The notes below the pieces were generated by a model that was given only the letters and a program-made list of their open reading frames with translations, was not told where the DNA came from and made no database searches. Made by a program: the position numbers and the translations under genes. Below are positions 1-9,549 of a DNA stretch of 64,000 nucleotides, piece after piece; position 1 is the first letter of the stretch, and the number at the start of each line of letters is the position of its first letter. Source of the DNA: Sphingobacteriia bacterium (lineage in GTDB: Bacteria; Bacteroidota; Bacteroidia; Chitinophagales; Chitinophagaceae); NCBI GenBank assembly GCA_947452295.1, contig CANGCK010000011.1:1-64000 (forward strand), read 5' to 3'.

Positions 1-479
1 AGGACAAACAAATGCACCCAAAGGATTTGAGCATTGGTTGTTAAAGCTGGATGGAGTGAGTGATATTCAACTAGGATCTAGTGAAGGTTACGGCAGAGTT
101 GAAATGGCTTATTACAATATGGCCCTTACCTGTGGAATTAACATGATGCCATCGATTCTCTTGGAAGAAAATGGAAGAGCTCATTTTATGACCAAACGAT
201 TTGACCGAACCGATGGTGATATAAAACATCATATTCAAACCTTTTGTGCAATCAATGATTACGATTACAATGCAGTTACAAGTTTTAGTTACGAACAGCT
301 GTTTCAAACAATGCGTGAATTATCATTAACCTATGCCGAAGCAGAACAAATGTTTCGAAGAATGGGGTTTAATGTAGTGGCTAGAAACTGTGATGAACTG
401 GAAAAAATTTGCTGATGAAGTAGGTGTTTCAGTGAAACTTAAAGAAGCCATTTATAAAACAATCATAAATTGGAATTAA
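1..479 (+). pseudogene. HipA-like serine/threonine kinase, decayed C-terminal remnant (continues upstream of window)
   Basis: Frame from base 2 reads GQTNAPKGFEHWLLKLDGVSD...GRAHFMTKRFDRTDGDIKHHIQTFCAIN...MGFNVVARNCD, typical HipA. It then stops at 415. The shifted frame continues MNWKKFADEVGVSVKLKEAIYKTIINWN to a stop at 477-479, which looks like a HipA C-terminus. The intervening catalytic segment is missing. Confidence 0.75.
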
Positions 480-655
480 ACGCATTGCACATATACATCT
501 TAGCGGATTTCACCAAACATTTTTCAATGTTAAGAAAAAATAATTGATTAATTTTTTAAAATTACCGCATCCAAAAACTCATAATTGAATCTTAATTGAA
601 TTGCACCGTAATTGCTTTGAATATTTCCTTACTTAATATAAATAGTATAGAAGCA

Positions 656-2578
656 TCACCGTAAGAGCAACACGGTTCCTTTTAAACTAGCATACCCCTC
701 TCCTCGTTCAATTATATAATAATAAGCTCCAACAGGTAATTGGTTTGCTTTAAAACTGCCATCCCATCCTTTTGAATATGGTTTTTGGTAGAATACTTGT
801 TGCCCATATCTATTAAATACCAATACAGATGAATGGGGATAGGTTTCAAGTCCTGAAATAGTCCAAGTATCATTTATACCATCGCCATTAGGGGAAAAAG
901 CATTGGGTATATTTATTAATAATAATACATTAATCAATACACTATCTAACACTGAAGGACAGTTATTCAATCCATTAGCTGTTAAATAGTACATAGTGGT
1001 TTTATTGGGAAAAGCAGTAGTACTTAAATTATAAGGATTGGTAATACCCACAACTGGGTTCCAAAAACAATTGGCATAAATACCAGTAATATTACCTGAT
1101 AAAGATACTGCATTCCCTTGCATGATGGTTTGATTTGTTCCTGCATCAACAGTAGGATGCTTAATCCGAATTATGGTTGCGTAGGTAGAATCGGTACAGC
1201 CTGCATTATTTTTAATCACAACCCAATAAATAGAAGTATCTATAATTGGGGTAACCACTATATCGGGCAATGTAAAAGTGTTAATTCCCAATTGAGGGTA
1301 CCAATTAAATGAACTACCCCCAGTAGCCTTTAATTCGGCTGTTTCATTTTCACATACTACCGAAAATGTAGGATATATCATTGCTTTTACCCCTTCCACT
1401 ACCTTTAAATGGATGGTTTCGGTAGCTGTACAACCAATATTATTCGAGAGGAATACGTTATAAATACCAGAATCAGGAAATTGGATATTGGTTATAAGGG
1501 GATTACACGTATTTGCGGTAAAATTATTCGGACCACTCCATAAGTAATTTAAATCGCTGTTATAAGTTGAAGTCAATTCAGTTTTAGAACCGGTGCAGCC
1601 TTGTAAAAATACCACTTCATTTCTAGAAGGTATTTCAATGACATTGATACTAATTTTGTTAGAAGAAATCTGGCAATTTTTATTCGAGGAATTAGTCCTT
1701 TCACCCACTAACATTCTGTATAAATACAAGCCGCTTTTTAAGGAGGGCATTCTAGTATAAGATGTAGATATAGCACCTGAAATATCAGTCCAAATTTTAC
1801 CACTATCTACACTTAATTGCCATTGAAAAACAGGATCTAAGAATCCACTATCAACTGATGTTCTGAAAGAATATGGAATTTGTTGATCTATGCAAGTTGT
1901 AATTTCATCAGATCCACCTTGAACAGAGCCGGTGATGGTTGGGCCACATGGTCTAAATGTAATATCATCTATTGCTAAGTCATTGCCTATACCACCAGGT
2001 GCATTGTTGGTAATACGCAGTACAATTTTAGAAGTTGAGATAGCAGGTTTGAAAAAAAAACCATATTGTTTCCAAGTCAGTGAATTTTCTTCGTTGATGC
2101 TACCAGTATTGTATTTTCCTAATACTATACCAGTAATTGTTTCTATTTTAAATGTAAGATTGGGTTTTGAACCACCACTATTATTACTATTAACAACATT
2201 GGTTACCCATGCGCCAAATTCGTAGGTAGTATTTCCGCATAAACCGTTAACTGTATCAATATAAAAATCGTTGGGGTTATAAGATGCGTTTATCAACATA
2301 AATCTACCACCAATATCACCTGTATGATCTCGGTTAATATTGTACCAAGAAGAACCAAAACAATTATAAGAAGTGCTAGCAATTGTATAATAACCATCAT
2401 TGGGGCAACCGGAAGCGATATATTGAAGATTAGTAATTCCAGCTTTTAAAGGAGCAATGGTATTTTGTTTATTGCCAAAAGTAATATTTACTACCGGATC
2501 TCCTAAACTACCATTACACAGCTGTGCTTGAATGAGTTGGGAGATAAATAGAGATAAAATGAAAAAATATTTTTTCAT
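656..2578 (-). CDS. Secreted protein with T9SS type B (gliding-motility-associated) C-terminal sorting domain and Ig/PKD-like regions
   Basis: Signal peptide MKKYFFILSLFISQLIQA; C-terminus NIPNAFSPNGDGINDTWTISGLETYPHSSVLVFNRYGQQVF...GWDGSFKANQLPVGAYYYII is the CHU_C/T9SS type B signature. Confidence 0.88.
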   Translation of the reverse strand: MKKYFFILSLFISQLIQAQLCNGSLGDPVVNITFGNKQNTIAPLKAGITNLQYIASGCPNDGYYTIASTSYNCFGSSWYNINRDHTGDIGGRFMLINASYNPNDFYIDTVNGLCGNTTYEFGAWVTNVVNSNNSGGSKPNLTFKIETITGIVLGKYNTGSINEENSLTWKQYGFFFKPAISTSKIVLRITNNAPGGIGNDLAIDDITFRPCGPTITGSVQGGSDEITTCIDQQIPYSFRTSVDSGFLDPVFQWQLSVDSGKIWTDISGAISTSYTRMPSLKSGLYLYRMLVGERTNSSNKNCQISSNKISINVIEIPSRNEVVFLQGCTGSKTELTSTYNSDLNYLWSGPNNFTANTCNPLITNIQFPDSGIYNVFLSNNIGCTATETIHLKVVEGVKAMIYPTFSVVCENETAELKATGGSSFNWYPQLGINTFTLPDIVVTPIIDTSIYWVVIKNNAGCTDSTYATIIRIKHPTVDAGTNQTIMQGNAVSLSGNITGIYANCFWNPVVGITNPYNLSTTAFPNKTTMYYLTANGLNNCPSVLDSVLINVLLLINIPNAFSPNGDGINDTWTISGLETYPHSSVLVFNRYGQQVFYQKPYSKGWDGSFKANQLPVGAYYYIIERGEGYASLKGTVLLLR

Positions 2579-2637
2579 TGAGAAGAGTCACTTTGAAGGG
2601 CAAATTAACTATAAATAATATATATCTAAGTGTTAAT

Positions 2638-3090
2638 TTATACCCTCACTTTAATCACCATTTTTTTAATGTTACCTTCTCCTATCATCGGGGCATGTAC
2701 ATCATCGGGAAAGTAAATAGCAAATTGATTTTCTTTTAAAGTAAAAAACATGTCGGGTTTATCAGCAAAAAAAAGAACATCTTCCTCTGCATTGTATTTA
2801 TCTTTAGGTACATTGCATGAACTCCTTGATTTCCAACCAACTACTTCACTTCCACTTATACAAACCTGTATATCAATAAAAGTGTTATGACACTCAAAAC
2901 CATCGGTTGAAACTTCTTTACTAACCAGTTCACTTTCTATTATTATGGCCCTAATATCTTCTCCGTCAATTCTAATTTCTCCTGGTTCTAAAGAAAGTAA
3001 ATTGGTGGTATCAATAAATTCTATGGCTTTACTGAAGCGGTGATGAAGCGGAATATATCGGTCTGTGTTAGAAAGGGAGTCGATGATCAT
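2638..3090 (-). CDS. YhcH/YjgK/YiaL family protein
   Basis: MIIDSLSN...FIDIQVCISGSEVVGW...FFTLKENQFAIYFPDDVHAPMIGEG...KKMVIKVRV matches the family pattern; internal Met chosen as start (ORF extends to 3135). Confidence 0.82.
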   Translation of the reverse strand: MIIDSLSNTDRYIPLHHRFSKAIEFIDTTNLLSLEPGEIRIDGEDIRAIIIESELVSKEVSTDGFECHNTFIDIQVCISGSEVVGWKSRSSCNVPKDKYNAEEDVLFFADKPDMFFTLKENQFAIYFPDDVHAPMIGEGNIKKMVIKVRV

Positions 3091-3238
3091 TTTGAAATAA
3101 TTTAGATATGATAAAGTTAAGAGATTTGAATACAATGATTAGAATTAGAATAGCTAATTTGGGTAATAGCTCACATACTAATATTAATATTTTAATTTAT
3201 TTTCATTAATTTTACAAGATATATAATTAAATAAAATC

Positions 3239-3679
3239 ATGGCTGAAACTTTGGGAATGTTATGTGACAAATTAACTATTGTGAAATTAAAGCAATACCA
3301 TTCAGAAGACACAATTAGATTGCAATCACTTGATAATCAATGTGAACTACTTAAAAAAGAAATAAATGAATTTATAACCAATGCTGTATCAGGTCAAATA
3401 CCTGTTGAGAGATTAACTTTTGATAGCAATAAAGTATTCAAAAAAGAAGGTAATGATGTAAAAGAAGTGGTTGGGAATTTTGGGGAAGTTTTTTATCAAC
3501 TTGCAGATGTTAATTGCCAATTATGGCATGAACAAGAAAAAGTATATGAATTTGAACAAGTTCCTATGGAAGAAAAGGATTTAGTTGTTAAGCAATTGGC
3601 AATATTAAATCTACAAAGAAATAAATGCATAGATGCTATTAATATCATGTTTTTCAAGTTAATTACAGAATCAATTTAA
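3239..3679 (+). CDS. Small conserved protein of polysaccharide loci (DKLTI motif; possibly DUF4254/DUF6165-like)
   Basis: 146-aa ORF, MAETLGMLCDKLTIVKLKQYH..., immediately upstream of a C-methyltransferase; family assignment uncertain. Confidence 0.55.
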   Translation: MAETLGMLCDKLTIVKLKQYHSEDTIRLQSLDNQCELLKKEINEFITNAVSGQIPVERLTFDSNKVFKKEGNDVKEVVGNFGEVFYQLADVNCQLWHEQEKVYEFEQVPMEEKDLVVKQLAILNLQRNKCIDAINIMFFKLITESI

Positions 3680-3689
3680 ATTTTTATAA

Positions 3690-4949
3690 ATGCACGTAAG
3701 AAAAAGAACAACTTGCAGAGTTTGTGGATCTTCTTCATTAACTCCAGTTATCAGCTTAGGGCCTCAATTTCTTCAAGGCTCTTTTGTTAAACCAGGTAAG
3801 GAAGAACCCTCACACAGAAAAATAAATTGTTCATTAGTACGATGTAATCCACAAGTTGATGAAAATGCATGTGGCCTTCTGCAAATGGAGCATAGTGTAC
3901 CACCAGAGATATTATATGCTGCATATTGGTATAGGAGTGGAACCAATGCTACAATGAGAAATCATTTAAAAGAAATTGCAAATACTGCATTATCAATGGT
4001 CAATAAAAGTAGATGCAATGTTCTGGATATTGGCTGTAACGATGGCACTTTATTAGATGTATACCCTGCTGATTTTATAAAATTTGGATGTGATCCTAGC
4101 GATGTTGCGCAAGAAGTTAAAAATGCAACTGTAGTACAGGATATTTTTCCTTCTGCTGAACTATCATCTGCAATTGGTGAAAAGAAAATGGATATCATTA
4201 CTTCGATTGCAATGTTTTACGATTTAGAAAGTCCAGTAGATTTTGTGAAAAATATTAAAAAAATATTATCACCAGAAGGTATTTGGATTTTTGAAATGAG
4301 TTACATGCCTCATATGCTTGAATTAGATAGCTACGATACAATTTGTCATGAACATCTAGAGTTTTATAGTTTAGCTGTTTTAGAGAAAATTGCCGCTCTT
4401 GCTGGTATGAAAATCGTAAAAATTTCATTCAATGAAATCAATGGGGGTAGTATAAGATGTTATGCTACTCATAAAGAAAGTGGTAAGTATTACAATAAAG
4501 AAGATCATAAATTGATGAATGATATTCGTCAAAAAGAGTTTGATCTAGAACTTGATACCGATAAACCTTATGTAGCTTTTCAATACAGAATTGAAAAAGT
4601 TAAAAATGAGCTTACCGATTTATTGCAAAAATTAAAACAAGAAGGCAAAAAAGTTCATATTTACGGTGCTTCAACTAAGGGAAATACTATATTACAGTGG
4701 TGTAATATCAATAATATGTTGGTTGATTATGCCGCAGAAAGAAATCCTGATAAATATGGTGCACATACATTAGGTACAAATATCCCAATTATTAGTGAGG
4801 AAGAGAGTAGAGCAATGAATCCTGATTATTATCTTGTATTACCTTGGCACTTCAAAGCAGAATTCATAGAACGAGAAAAGGACGCACTAGAAAAAGGGAC
4901 AGGTTTTATTTTCCCTATCCCAATTATTGACATTTATAAGAAACATTAA
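3690..4949 (+). CDS. Class I SAM-dependent sugar C-methyltransferase (TylC3/NovU-like, Cys-containing N-terminal domain plus C-terminal C-methyltransferase domain)
   Basis: CRVCGSSSLTPVISLGPQFLQGSF, YWYRSGTNATMRNHL, VLDIGCNDGTLLDVYP, VHIYGASTKGNTILQWC. Confidence 0.85.
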   Translation: MHVRKRTTCRVCGSSSLTPVISLGPQFLQGSFVKPGKEEPSHRKINCSLVRCNPQVDENACGLLQMEHSVPPEILYAAYWYRSGTNATMRNHLKEIANTALSMVNKSRCNVLDIGCNDGTLLDVYPADFIKFGCDPSDVAQEVKNATVVQDIFPSAELSSAIGEKKMDIITSIAMFYDLESPVDFVKNIKKILSPEGIWIFEMSYMPHMLELDSYDTICHEHLEFYSLAVLEKIAALAGMKIVKISFNEINGGSIRCYATHKESGKYYNKEDHKLMNDIRQKEFDLELDTDKPYVAFQYRIEKVKNELTDLLQKLKQEGKKVHIYGASTKGNTILQWCNINNMLVDYAAERNPDKYGAHTLGTNIPIISEEESRAMNPDYYLVLPWHFKAEFIEREKDALEKGTGFIFPIPIIDIYKKH

Positions 4950-4972
4950 TTAACTTTTCAAGCTAGTTTTAC

Positions 4973-5680
4973 ATGCTGATCAAAAGAATAATTATTAAAA
5001 TAAAAAAAGCAATTGATACCATCTTTTTAATAGGGAAAGTTAGTTATGCTCAATGTGGTGAAGACTTAATTGCTGATTATTTTTTTGAACATATTGGTAT
5101 TACAAAACCATCATATATAGACATTGGTTCTAATCAGCCAATAAAAGGTAACAATACTTATTATTTTTATTTAAAAGGTGCTAATGGAATTTGCATAGAA
5201 CCAGATGTAACCATTATACCTATTTTAAAAAGTAAGAGACCCAGAGACATAGTATTAAATATTGGAATTTCTTTTGAAGATACTAAAGATGCAGATTTCT
5301 ATTATTTTGAGGGGCATTATAATGCTTGGAATACTTTTTCAAAAGCTGATGCTGAAATTAAAAAGAAAGAATCTGGAATCGAATATCATACTACTAAAGT
5401 TAATTTAGAAAATATTCAAAATGTAATAAACAATCATAATTTCAATAACGTTAATTTTATTTCTATTGATGTTGAGGGCTTAGATCTAGAAATTTTAAAA
5501 AGTATAAATTTTGAAATAGTTAGGCCAGAATTGATTTGTGTTGAAACCATATTATTTTCACTCGAAAATGGTATTAATAAAAATTATGAAATTACCAACT
5601 ATATGTTAAGTCAGAATTATATTGTTTATGCTGATACTAATCTTAATACTTTTTATTGTAGAAAAGATTTATTTCAATAA
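4973..5680 (+). CDS. FkbM family methyltransferase
   Basis: QCGEDLIADYFF...PSYIDIGSNQPIKGNNTYYFYLKGANGICIEPD...VNFISIDVEGLDLEILKSI. Confidence 0.85.
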   Translation: MLIKRIIIKIKKAIDTIFLIGKVSYAQCGEDLIADYFFEHIGITKPSYIDIGSNQPIKGNNTYYFYLKGANGICIEPDVTIIPILKSKRPRDIVLNIGISFEDTKDADFYYFEGHYNAWNTFSKADAEIKKKESGIEYHTTKVNLENIQNVINNHNFNNVNFISIDVEGLDLEILKSINFEIVRPELICVETILFSLENGINKNYEITNYMLSQNYIVYADTNLNTFYCRKDLFQ

Positions 5681-5683
5681 AAT

Positions 5684-6568
5684 ATGAAGAAGGCTATAAT
5701 TTTTGGTATAAATGGTCAAGATGGTTTTTATTTGAATAAATTATTAGTGACTAAAGGTATTAATGTAATTGGAATATCAAGAAATGGAGATTTTCTAAGA
5801 ACTAGTATTCATGATTTTGCAGAAGTTAAAAAGCTAATTGAATCTGAACAACCAGATTATATTTTTCATTTAGCAGCAAATTCAACAACAAATCACTCTG
5901 CACTATTTGAAAATCATCAAACTATTTCAACAGGAACTTTAAATATTTTAGAAGCAGTAAAAGAATACTCACCTAAAAGCAAAGTATTTATTTCTGGAAG
6001 TGGATTACAATTTATAAATCACAATATTCCAATAAAAGAAACCGATTTATTTGATGCAAGAGATGCATACTCTATAAGCAGAATTCAGTCTGTATATGCA
6101 GCAAGATATTTTAGAAATAAATTTGGATTAAAAGTTTACGTAGGATATTTTTTTAATCATGATAGTCCTAGAAGATCAGAACGACATATTGCTCAAAGAA
6201 TCATATCAACAGTTAAAAGGATTGCCAATGGAAGTAACGAAAAATTAATTATTGGCGATGTAAATACTGTCAAGGAATGGACTTTTGCTGGAGATGTTGT
6301 TGACGGGATTTGGTGTTTAATTAATAATGAAGATATTTTTGAAGCAAATATCGGTTCAGGTATTGGTTACTCAATTGAAAATTGGATTTCAATCTGTTTT
6401 GATTTTATTGGAAAAAATTGGAAAGATTCTGTTGAAATTCAAAGTGATTTTTTTGCTGAATATAAAATGCTTGTTTCAGACTCATCACTCATTCATTCAA
6501 TTGGATGGATTCCCAAAACCACTATTAATGAATTGGCTGAAATGATGTTAATTGAAAATAATGGATAA
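5684..6568 (+). CDS. NAD(P)-dependent SDR, GDP-mannose 4,6-dehydratase-like with non-canonical active site
   Basis: IFGINGQDGFYL (nucleotide-binding loop), YFFNHDSPRRSERHIAQRI (GMD-like FNHESPRR); YSISR instead of YxxxK. Confidence 0.8.
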   Translation: MKKAIIFGINGQDGFYLNKLLVTKGINVIGISRNGDFLRTSIHDFAEVKKLIESEQPDYIFHLAANSTTNHSALFENHQTISTGTLNILEAVKEYSPKSKVFISGSGLQFINHNIPIKETDLFDARDAYSISRIQSVYAARYFRNKFGLKVYVGYFFNHDSPRRSERHIAQRIISTVKRIANGSNEKLIIGDVNTVKEWTFAGDVVDGIWCLINNEDIFEANIGSGIGYSIENWISICFDFIGKNWKDSVEIQSDFFAEYKMLVSDSSLIHSIGWIPKTTINELAEMMLIENNG

Positions 6569-7673
6569 AGAAAAAATTTTATTAATTCAATTATTTTCCA
6601 ATGGCGATTGTTTATTTGCAACAACAATTGCATGTCAGATAAAACAAGATTTCCCAAATTGTAGTCTAATTTGGGCCATTTCTACAAAATGTAAAAACGT
6701 TCTGATAAACAACCCATTTGTTGATGAAATTTTGGAAATTAATATCCCAAACTCAAAACTAAATGAACACATATTTGAATCACTCGTTCATGAATCTTTA
6801 ATTAAAAAAAACAATAAAATTTATAAAGAAGTAATTGTGAGTCAATTACTCGGAGACAATTTAGCCTATTATGATAGTACAGTTTGTTCTTCTATATTTC
6901 GTTGTTTTAAATATCCAATTACTGTTGATACCAAACCAATAATTAATTTAACCAATCAAGAGGTTAAATCTGCAAGAGATTTTGCTTTAATTCATCAACT
7001 TAATAAATTTAAAAACATAGTATTATTTGAATGTGCTCCTCAATCTAATCAAATTAAATTGACAAATGAACTAATTTACGAATATTGCCTTAATATTATT
7101 AAACAAGATTCAACTTGTATTATTTTATCCGCTCCTAATGCTTATAATTTTAATAATTCCCATATCATTGATGGAAATACATTATCAATTAGAGAAACTA
7201 TAGCATTATCACAATTTTGCACCCATTTTTTAGGCTGTTCTAGTGGCATTTCATGGGCGTTAACAAGTAATTCTGCAAAAGAGTTACCAATGGTTCAATT
7301 ACTATCAACTAATGCATACTATTTCAATCCATTATCGTTAACCTTTAACAAACTTAATAGAAGTATTGATCATCTCATAGAATTAACGAAATATGATTCT
7401 GAAGTAATTGGAGAAATTTTTTATTCAATCTTTAATAATGGATTTTTAAAGACAAGAATTAAATATAATCAAAAAGTAAGTCCTCAATTTAAACTATATA
7501 GAGGTATTATTCATAAATTCATTAAACAAACAAAATTTTCATTAATATATAAATTCATTAGACTAAATCTTAAGGAAAATGGATTTAAACTTAATATGAT
7601 AAAGTTTATGTTACTAGGTTTCTTCTTATTTCCATTTGATTATATAAACTCAAAAATTACTAATAAAAGTTGA
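6561..7673 (+). CDS. Glycosyltransferase family 9-like (heptosyltransferase-like) protein
   Basis: KILLIQLFSNGDCLFATTIACQIKQDFPNCSLIW at the N-terminus and CSSGISWAL region; ATG at 6561 overlaps the previous stop. Confidence 0.6.
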   Translation: MDKEKILLIQLFSNGDCLFATTIACQIKQDFPNCSLIWAISTKCKNVLINNPFVDEILEINIPNSKLNEHIFESLVHESLIKKNNKIYKEVIVSQLLGDNLAYYDSTVCSSIFRCFKYPITVDTKPIINLTNQEVKSARDFALIHQLNKFKNIVLFECAPQSNQIKLTNELIYEYCLNIIKQDSTCIILSAPNAYNFNNSHIIDGNTLSIRETIALSQFCTHFLGCSSGISWALTSNSAKELPMVQLLSTNAYYFNPLSLTFNKLNRSIDHLIELTKYDSEVIGEIFYSIFNNGFLKTRIKYNQKVSPQFKLYRGIIHKFIKQTKFSLIYKFIRLNLKENGFKLNMIKFMLLGFFLFPFDYINSKITNKS

Positions 7674-8956
7674 ATGCCATATTTACCATAGTTGCAAAAA
7701 ATTATATTGGGCTTGCTCAAGTACTGGAACAATCAATTCGAAAAGTATCCAGTGTGCCTTTTTATATAATTGTTGCAGACGAAATTGAGGAAGAACTTTC
7801 TGCTGAATTTACATTGCCAAACAATGTCTTAATTGCAAAAAATACATTAACATCAATTGATGAAAAAAGATGGCAAGAAATCAGTTATAAGTATGATTTG
7901 GTTGAGTTCTGTACATCAATTAAACCTGCATGCTTCGATTATTTTTTTAATTCGAAAAATTTCGAAAATGTAATTTATTTTGATCCTGATATATTTGTAT
8001 TAAACACATTAGATACAATATTTGAATCTCTTAACCATAAGGATATAATTTTAACGCCACATATATTAAATCCACAAATAACATTCAATGGTAATTATCA
8101 GGATTATCAATTTTTATTGAATGGAACTTTTAATCTGGGATTTATTGCTTTAAAGAAAACGGAACAAAGCCAATTATTAATTAAATGGTGGCATAATAGA
8201 TTGATGAACCATTGTTTCTTTGACAAAGACAATGGTACTGCATCTGACCAAAAATGGATTAATTTATTACCTGCATTGTTTGATGATGATATTTTTTTAA
8301 TATCAAGACATCGAGGAATGAATCTTGCTCCTTGGAATTTTCATGAACGTAAAATAGAGCTGATAAATGATAAGTTTTTTGTTTATGACAGAGATAATAA
8401 GCATTCATTAAAAGAACCCCTACTTTTTGTTCATTTCTCAGGATACGATTATACAAATATTGGCGATGGTATTTCATCCCACAAAACAACCAATTTAAAT
8501 AAAGCTTTTACCGATTTAATGCCCTTATTTGATGCATATAGTTTAGCGCTTTCAAAAAGTAATTTTAAGCATTATGCTAATTTAAAATACTCCTACAATT
8601 TTTATAATGATGGTATAAGTGTATTAAGCTTACATAGGAGAATGTATAGAAGACTGATTGAATTGGATGATTTTAACTATTTTTTCCCTTTTAAAGTAGA
8701 GAATAACTCTTATTACAGTTTATTGAAAAATCATGGAATGCTTGATAAATCAGCAGTTTTGGCAGATAAAATCACCAATAAAACGATCAATAATTTTAAT
8801 AAAAAATTGCATTACGTAAATCTCCTATTTATACTTTTAAAAAATATTGTAGGAATAAGACGATATAGTATACTTATCCGTTTTCTTAAAAGGTATTGTG
8901 TAGAAGAAAATCAGGTATTTTTGATTACAAAAAAACAGGTGATGAAGCTGAAATAA
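7670..8956 (+). CDS. Glycosyltransferase (GT8-like/nucleotide-diphospho-sugar transferase fold)
   Basis: NAIFTIVAKNYIGLAQVLEQSIRK...ENVIYFDPDIFVLNTLDTIFE; TTG start overlaps upstream TGA. Confidence 0.7.
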   Translation: MNAIFTIVAKNYIGLAQVLEQSIRKVSSVPFYIIVADEIEEELSAEFTLPNNVLIAKNTLTSIDEKRWQEISYKYDLVEFCTSIKPACFDYFFNSKNFENVIYFDPDIFVLNTLDTIFESLNHKDIILTPHILNPQITFNGNYQDYQFLLNGTFNLGFIALKKTEQSQLLIKWWHNRLMNHCFFDKDNGTASDQKWINLLPALFDDDIFLISRHRGMNLAPWNFHERKIELINDKFFVYDRDNKHSLKEPLLFVHFSGYDYTNIGDGISSHKTTNLNKAFTDLMPLFDAYSLALSKSNFKHYANLKYSYNFYNDGISVLSLHRRMYRRLIELDDFNYFFPFKVENNSYYSLLKNHGMLDKSAVLADKITNKTINNFNKKLHYVNLLFILLKNIVGIRRYSILIRFLKRYCVEENQVFLITKKQVMKLK

Positions 8957-8963
8957 TTTGAAA

Positions 8964-9545
8964 ATGTATAAATTATACTATTATCTATTTAGATTTCCAT
9001 TTTATAAAATCAAACTCGGACAAATTGGTTTGGGCACTAAATTATTTAGTCCAATAATTACCGGAGGAAAGCAAATTTTTATAGGTAAAAACGTATACAT
9101 CCGGAAAAATACCTGGTTAGCCACCAATTCTATCATTCAAAACGCAGCTGCTACACTAATCATTGAAGATGGTACTTATATTGGTCATTATTGTCACATT
9201 TATGCTACCCAAAAAATTCATATTGGGAAAAAAGTATTAATCGCAGATCGTGTTTATCTTTCCGACAATGTACATTCTTATGAAAATATTAATCTTCCAA
9301 TTATTGATCAACCCGTAAAACAATTGAATCCAGTAATTTTAAAAGACGGTTGCTGGTTAGGCGAAAATGTTTGCGTGATTGGAGCTGTAATAGGCAAAAA
9401 CACTGTTGTTGGTGCAAATTCAGTCGTTACAAAAGATATTCCTGATTTTTGTATTGCAGTAGGTGCACCTGCCAAAATCATTAAACGTTTTAACTTTGAC
9501 ACAAATAAATGGGAAAAAACTAATTCAAATGGAGTATTCATATAA
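8964..9545 (+). CDS. Left-handed beta-helix acyltransferase (WbbJ/LacA-like)
   Basis: Hexapeptide repeats; GCWLGENVCVIGAVIGKNTVVGANSVVTKDIPDFCIAVGAPAKIIKRF. A TTG at 8958 is an alternative start. Confidence 0.88.
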   Translation: MYKLYYYLFRFPFYKIKLGQIGLGTKLFSPIITGGKQIFIGKNVYIRKNTWLATNSIIQNAAATLIIEDGTYIGHYCHIYATQKIHIGKKVLIADRVYLSDNVHSYENINLPIIDQPVKQLNPVILKDGCWLGENVCVIGAVIGKNTVVGANSVVTKDIPDFCIAVGAPAKIIKRFNFDTNKWEKTNSNGVFI

Positions 9546-9549
9546 AAAA

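Noticed and set aside
1932-2225. 97-aa and other short ORFs antisense to the T9SS protein (also 1118-1312)
   Set aside because: Opposite-strand shadows of a clear CDS with no domain or promoter support.
6327-6545. 72-aa same-strand ORF inside the GMD-like gene
   Set aside because: Out-of-frame overlap within a continuous, homologous reading frame.
9463-9549. Upstream extension of the epimerase ORF
   Set aside because: Overlaps the acyltransferase 3' end; the Rossmann start MNILITGGAGFIG at 9550 is the natural N-terminus.
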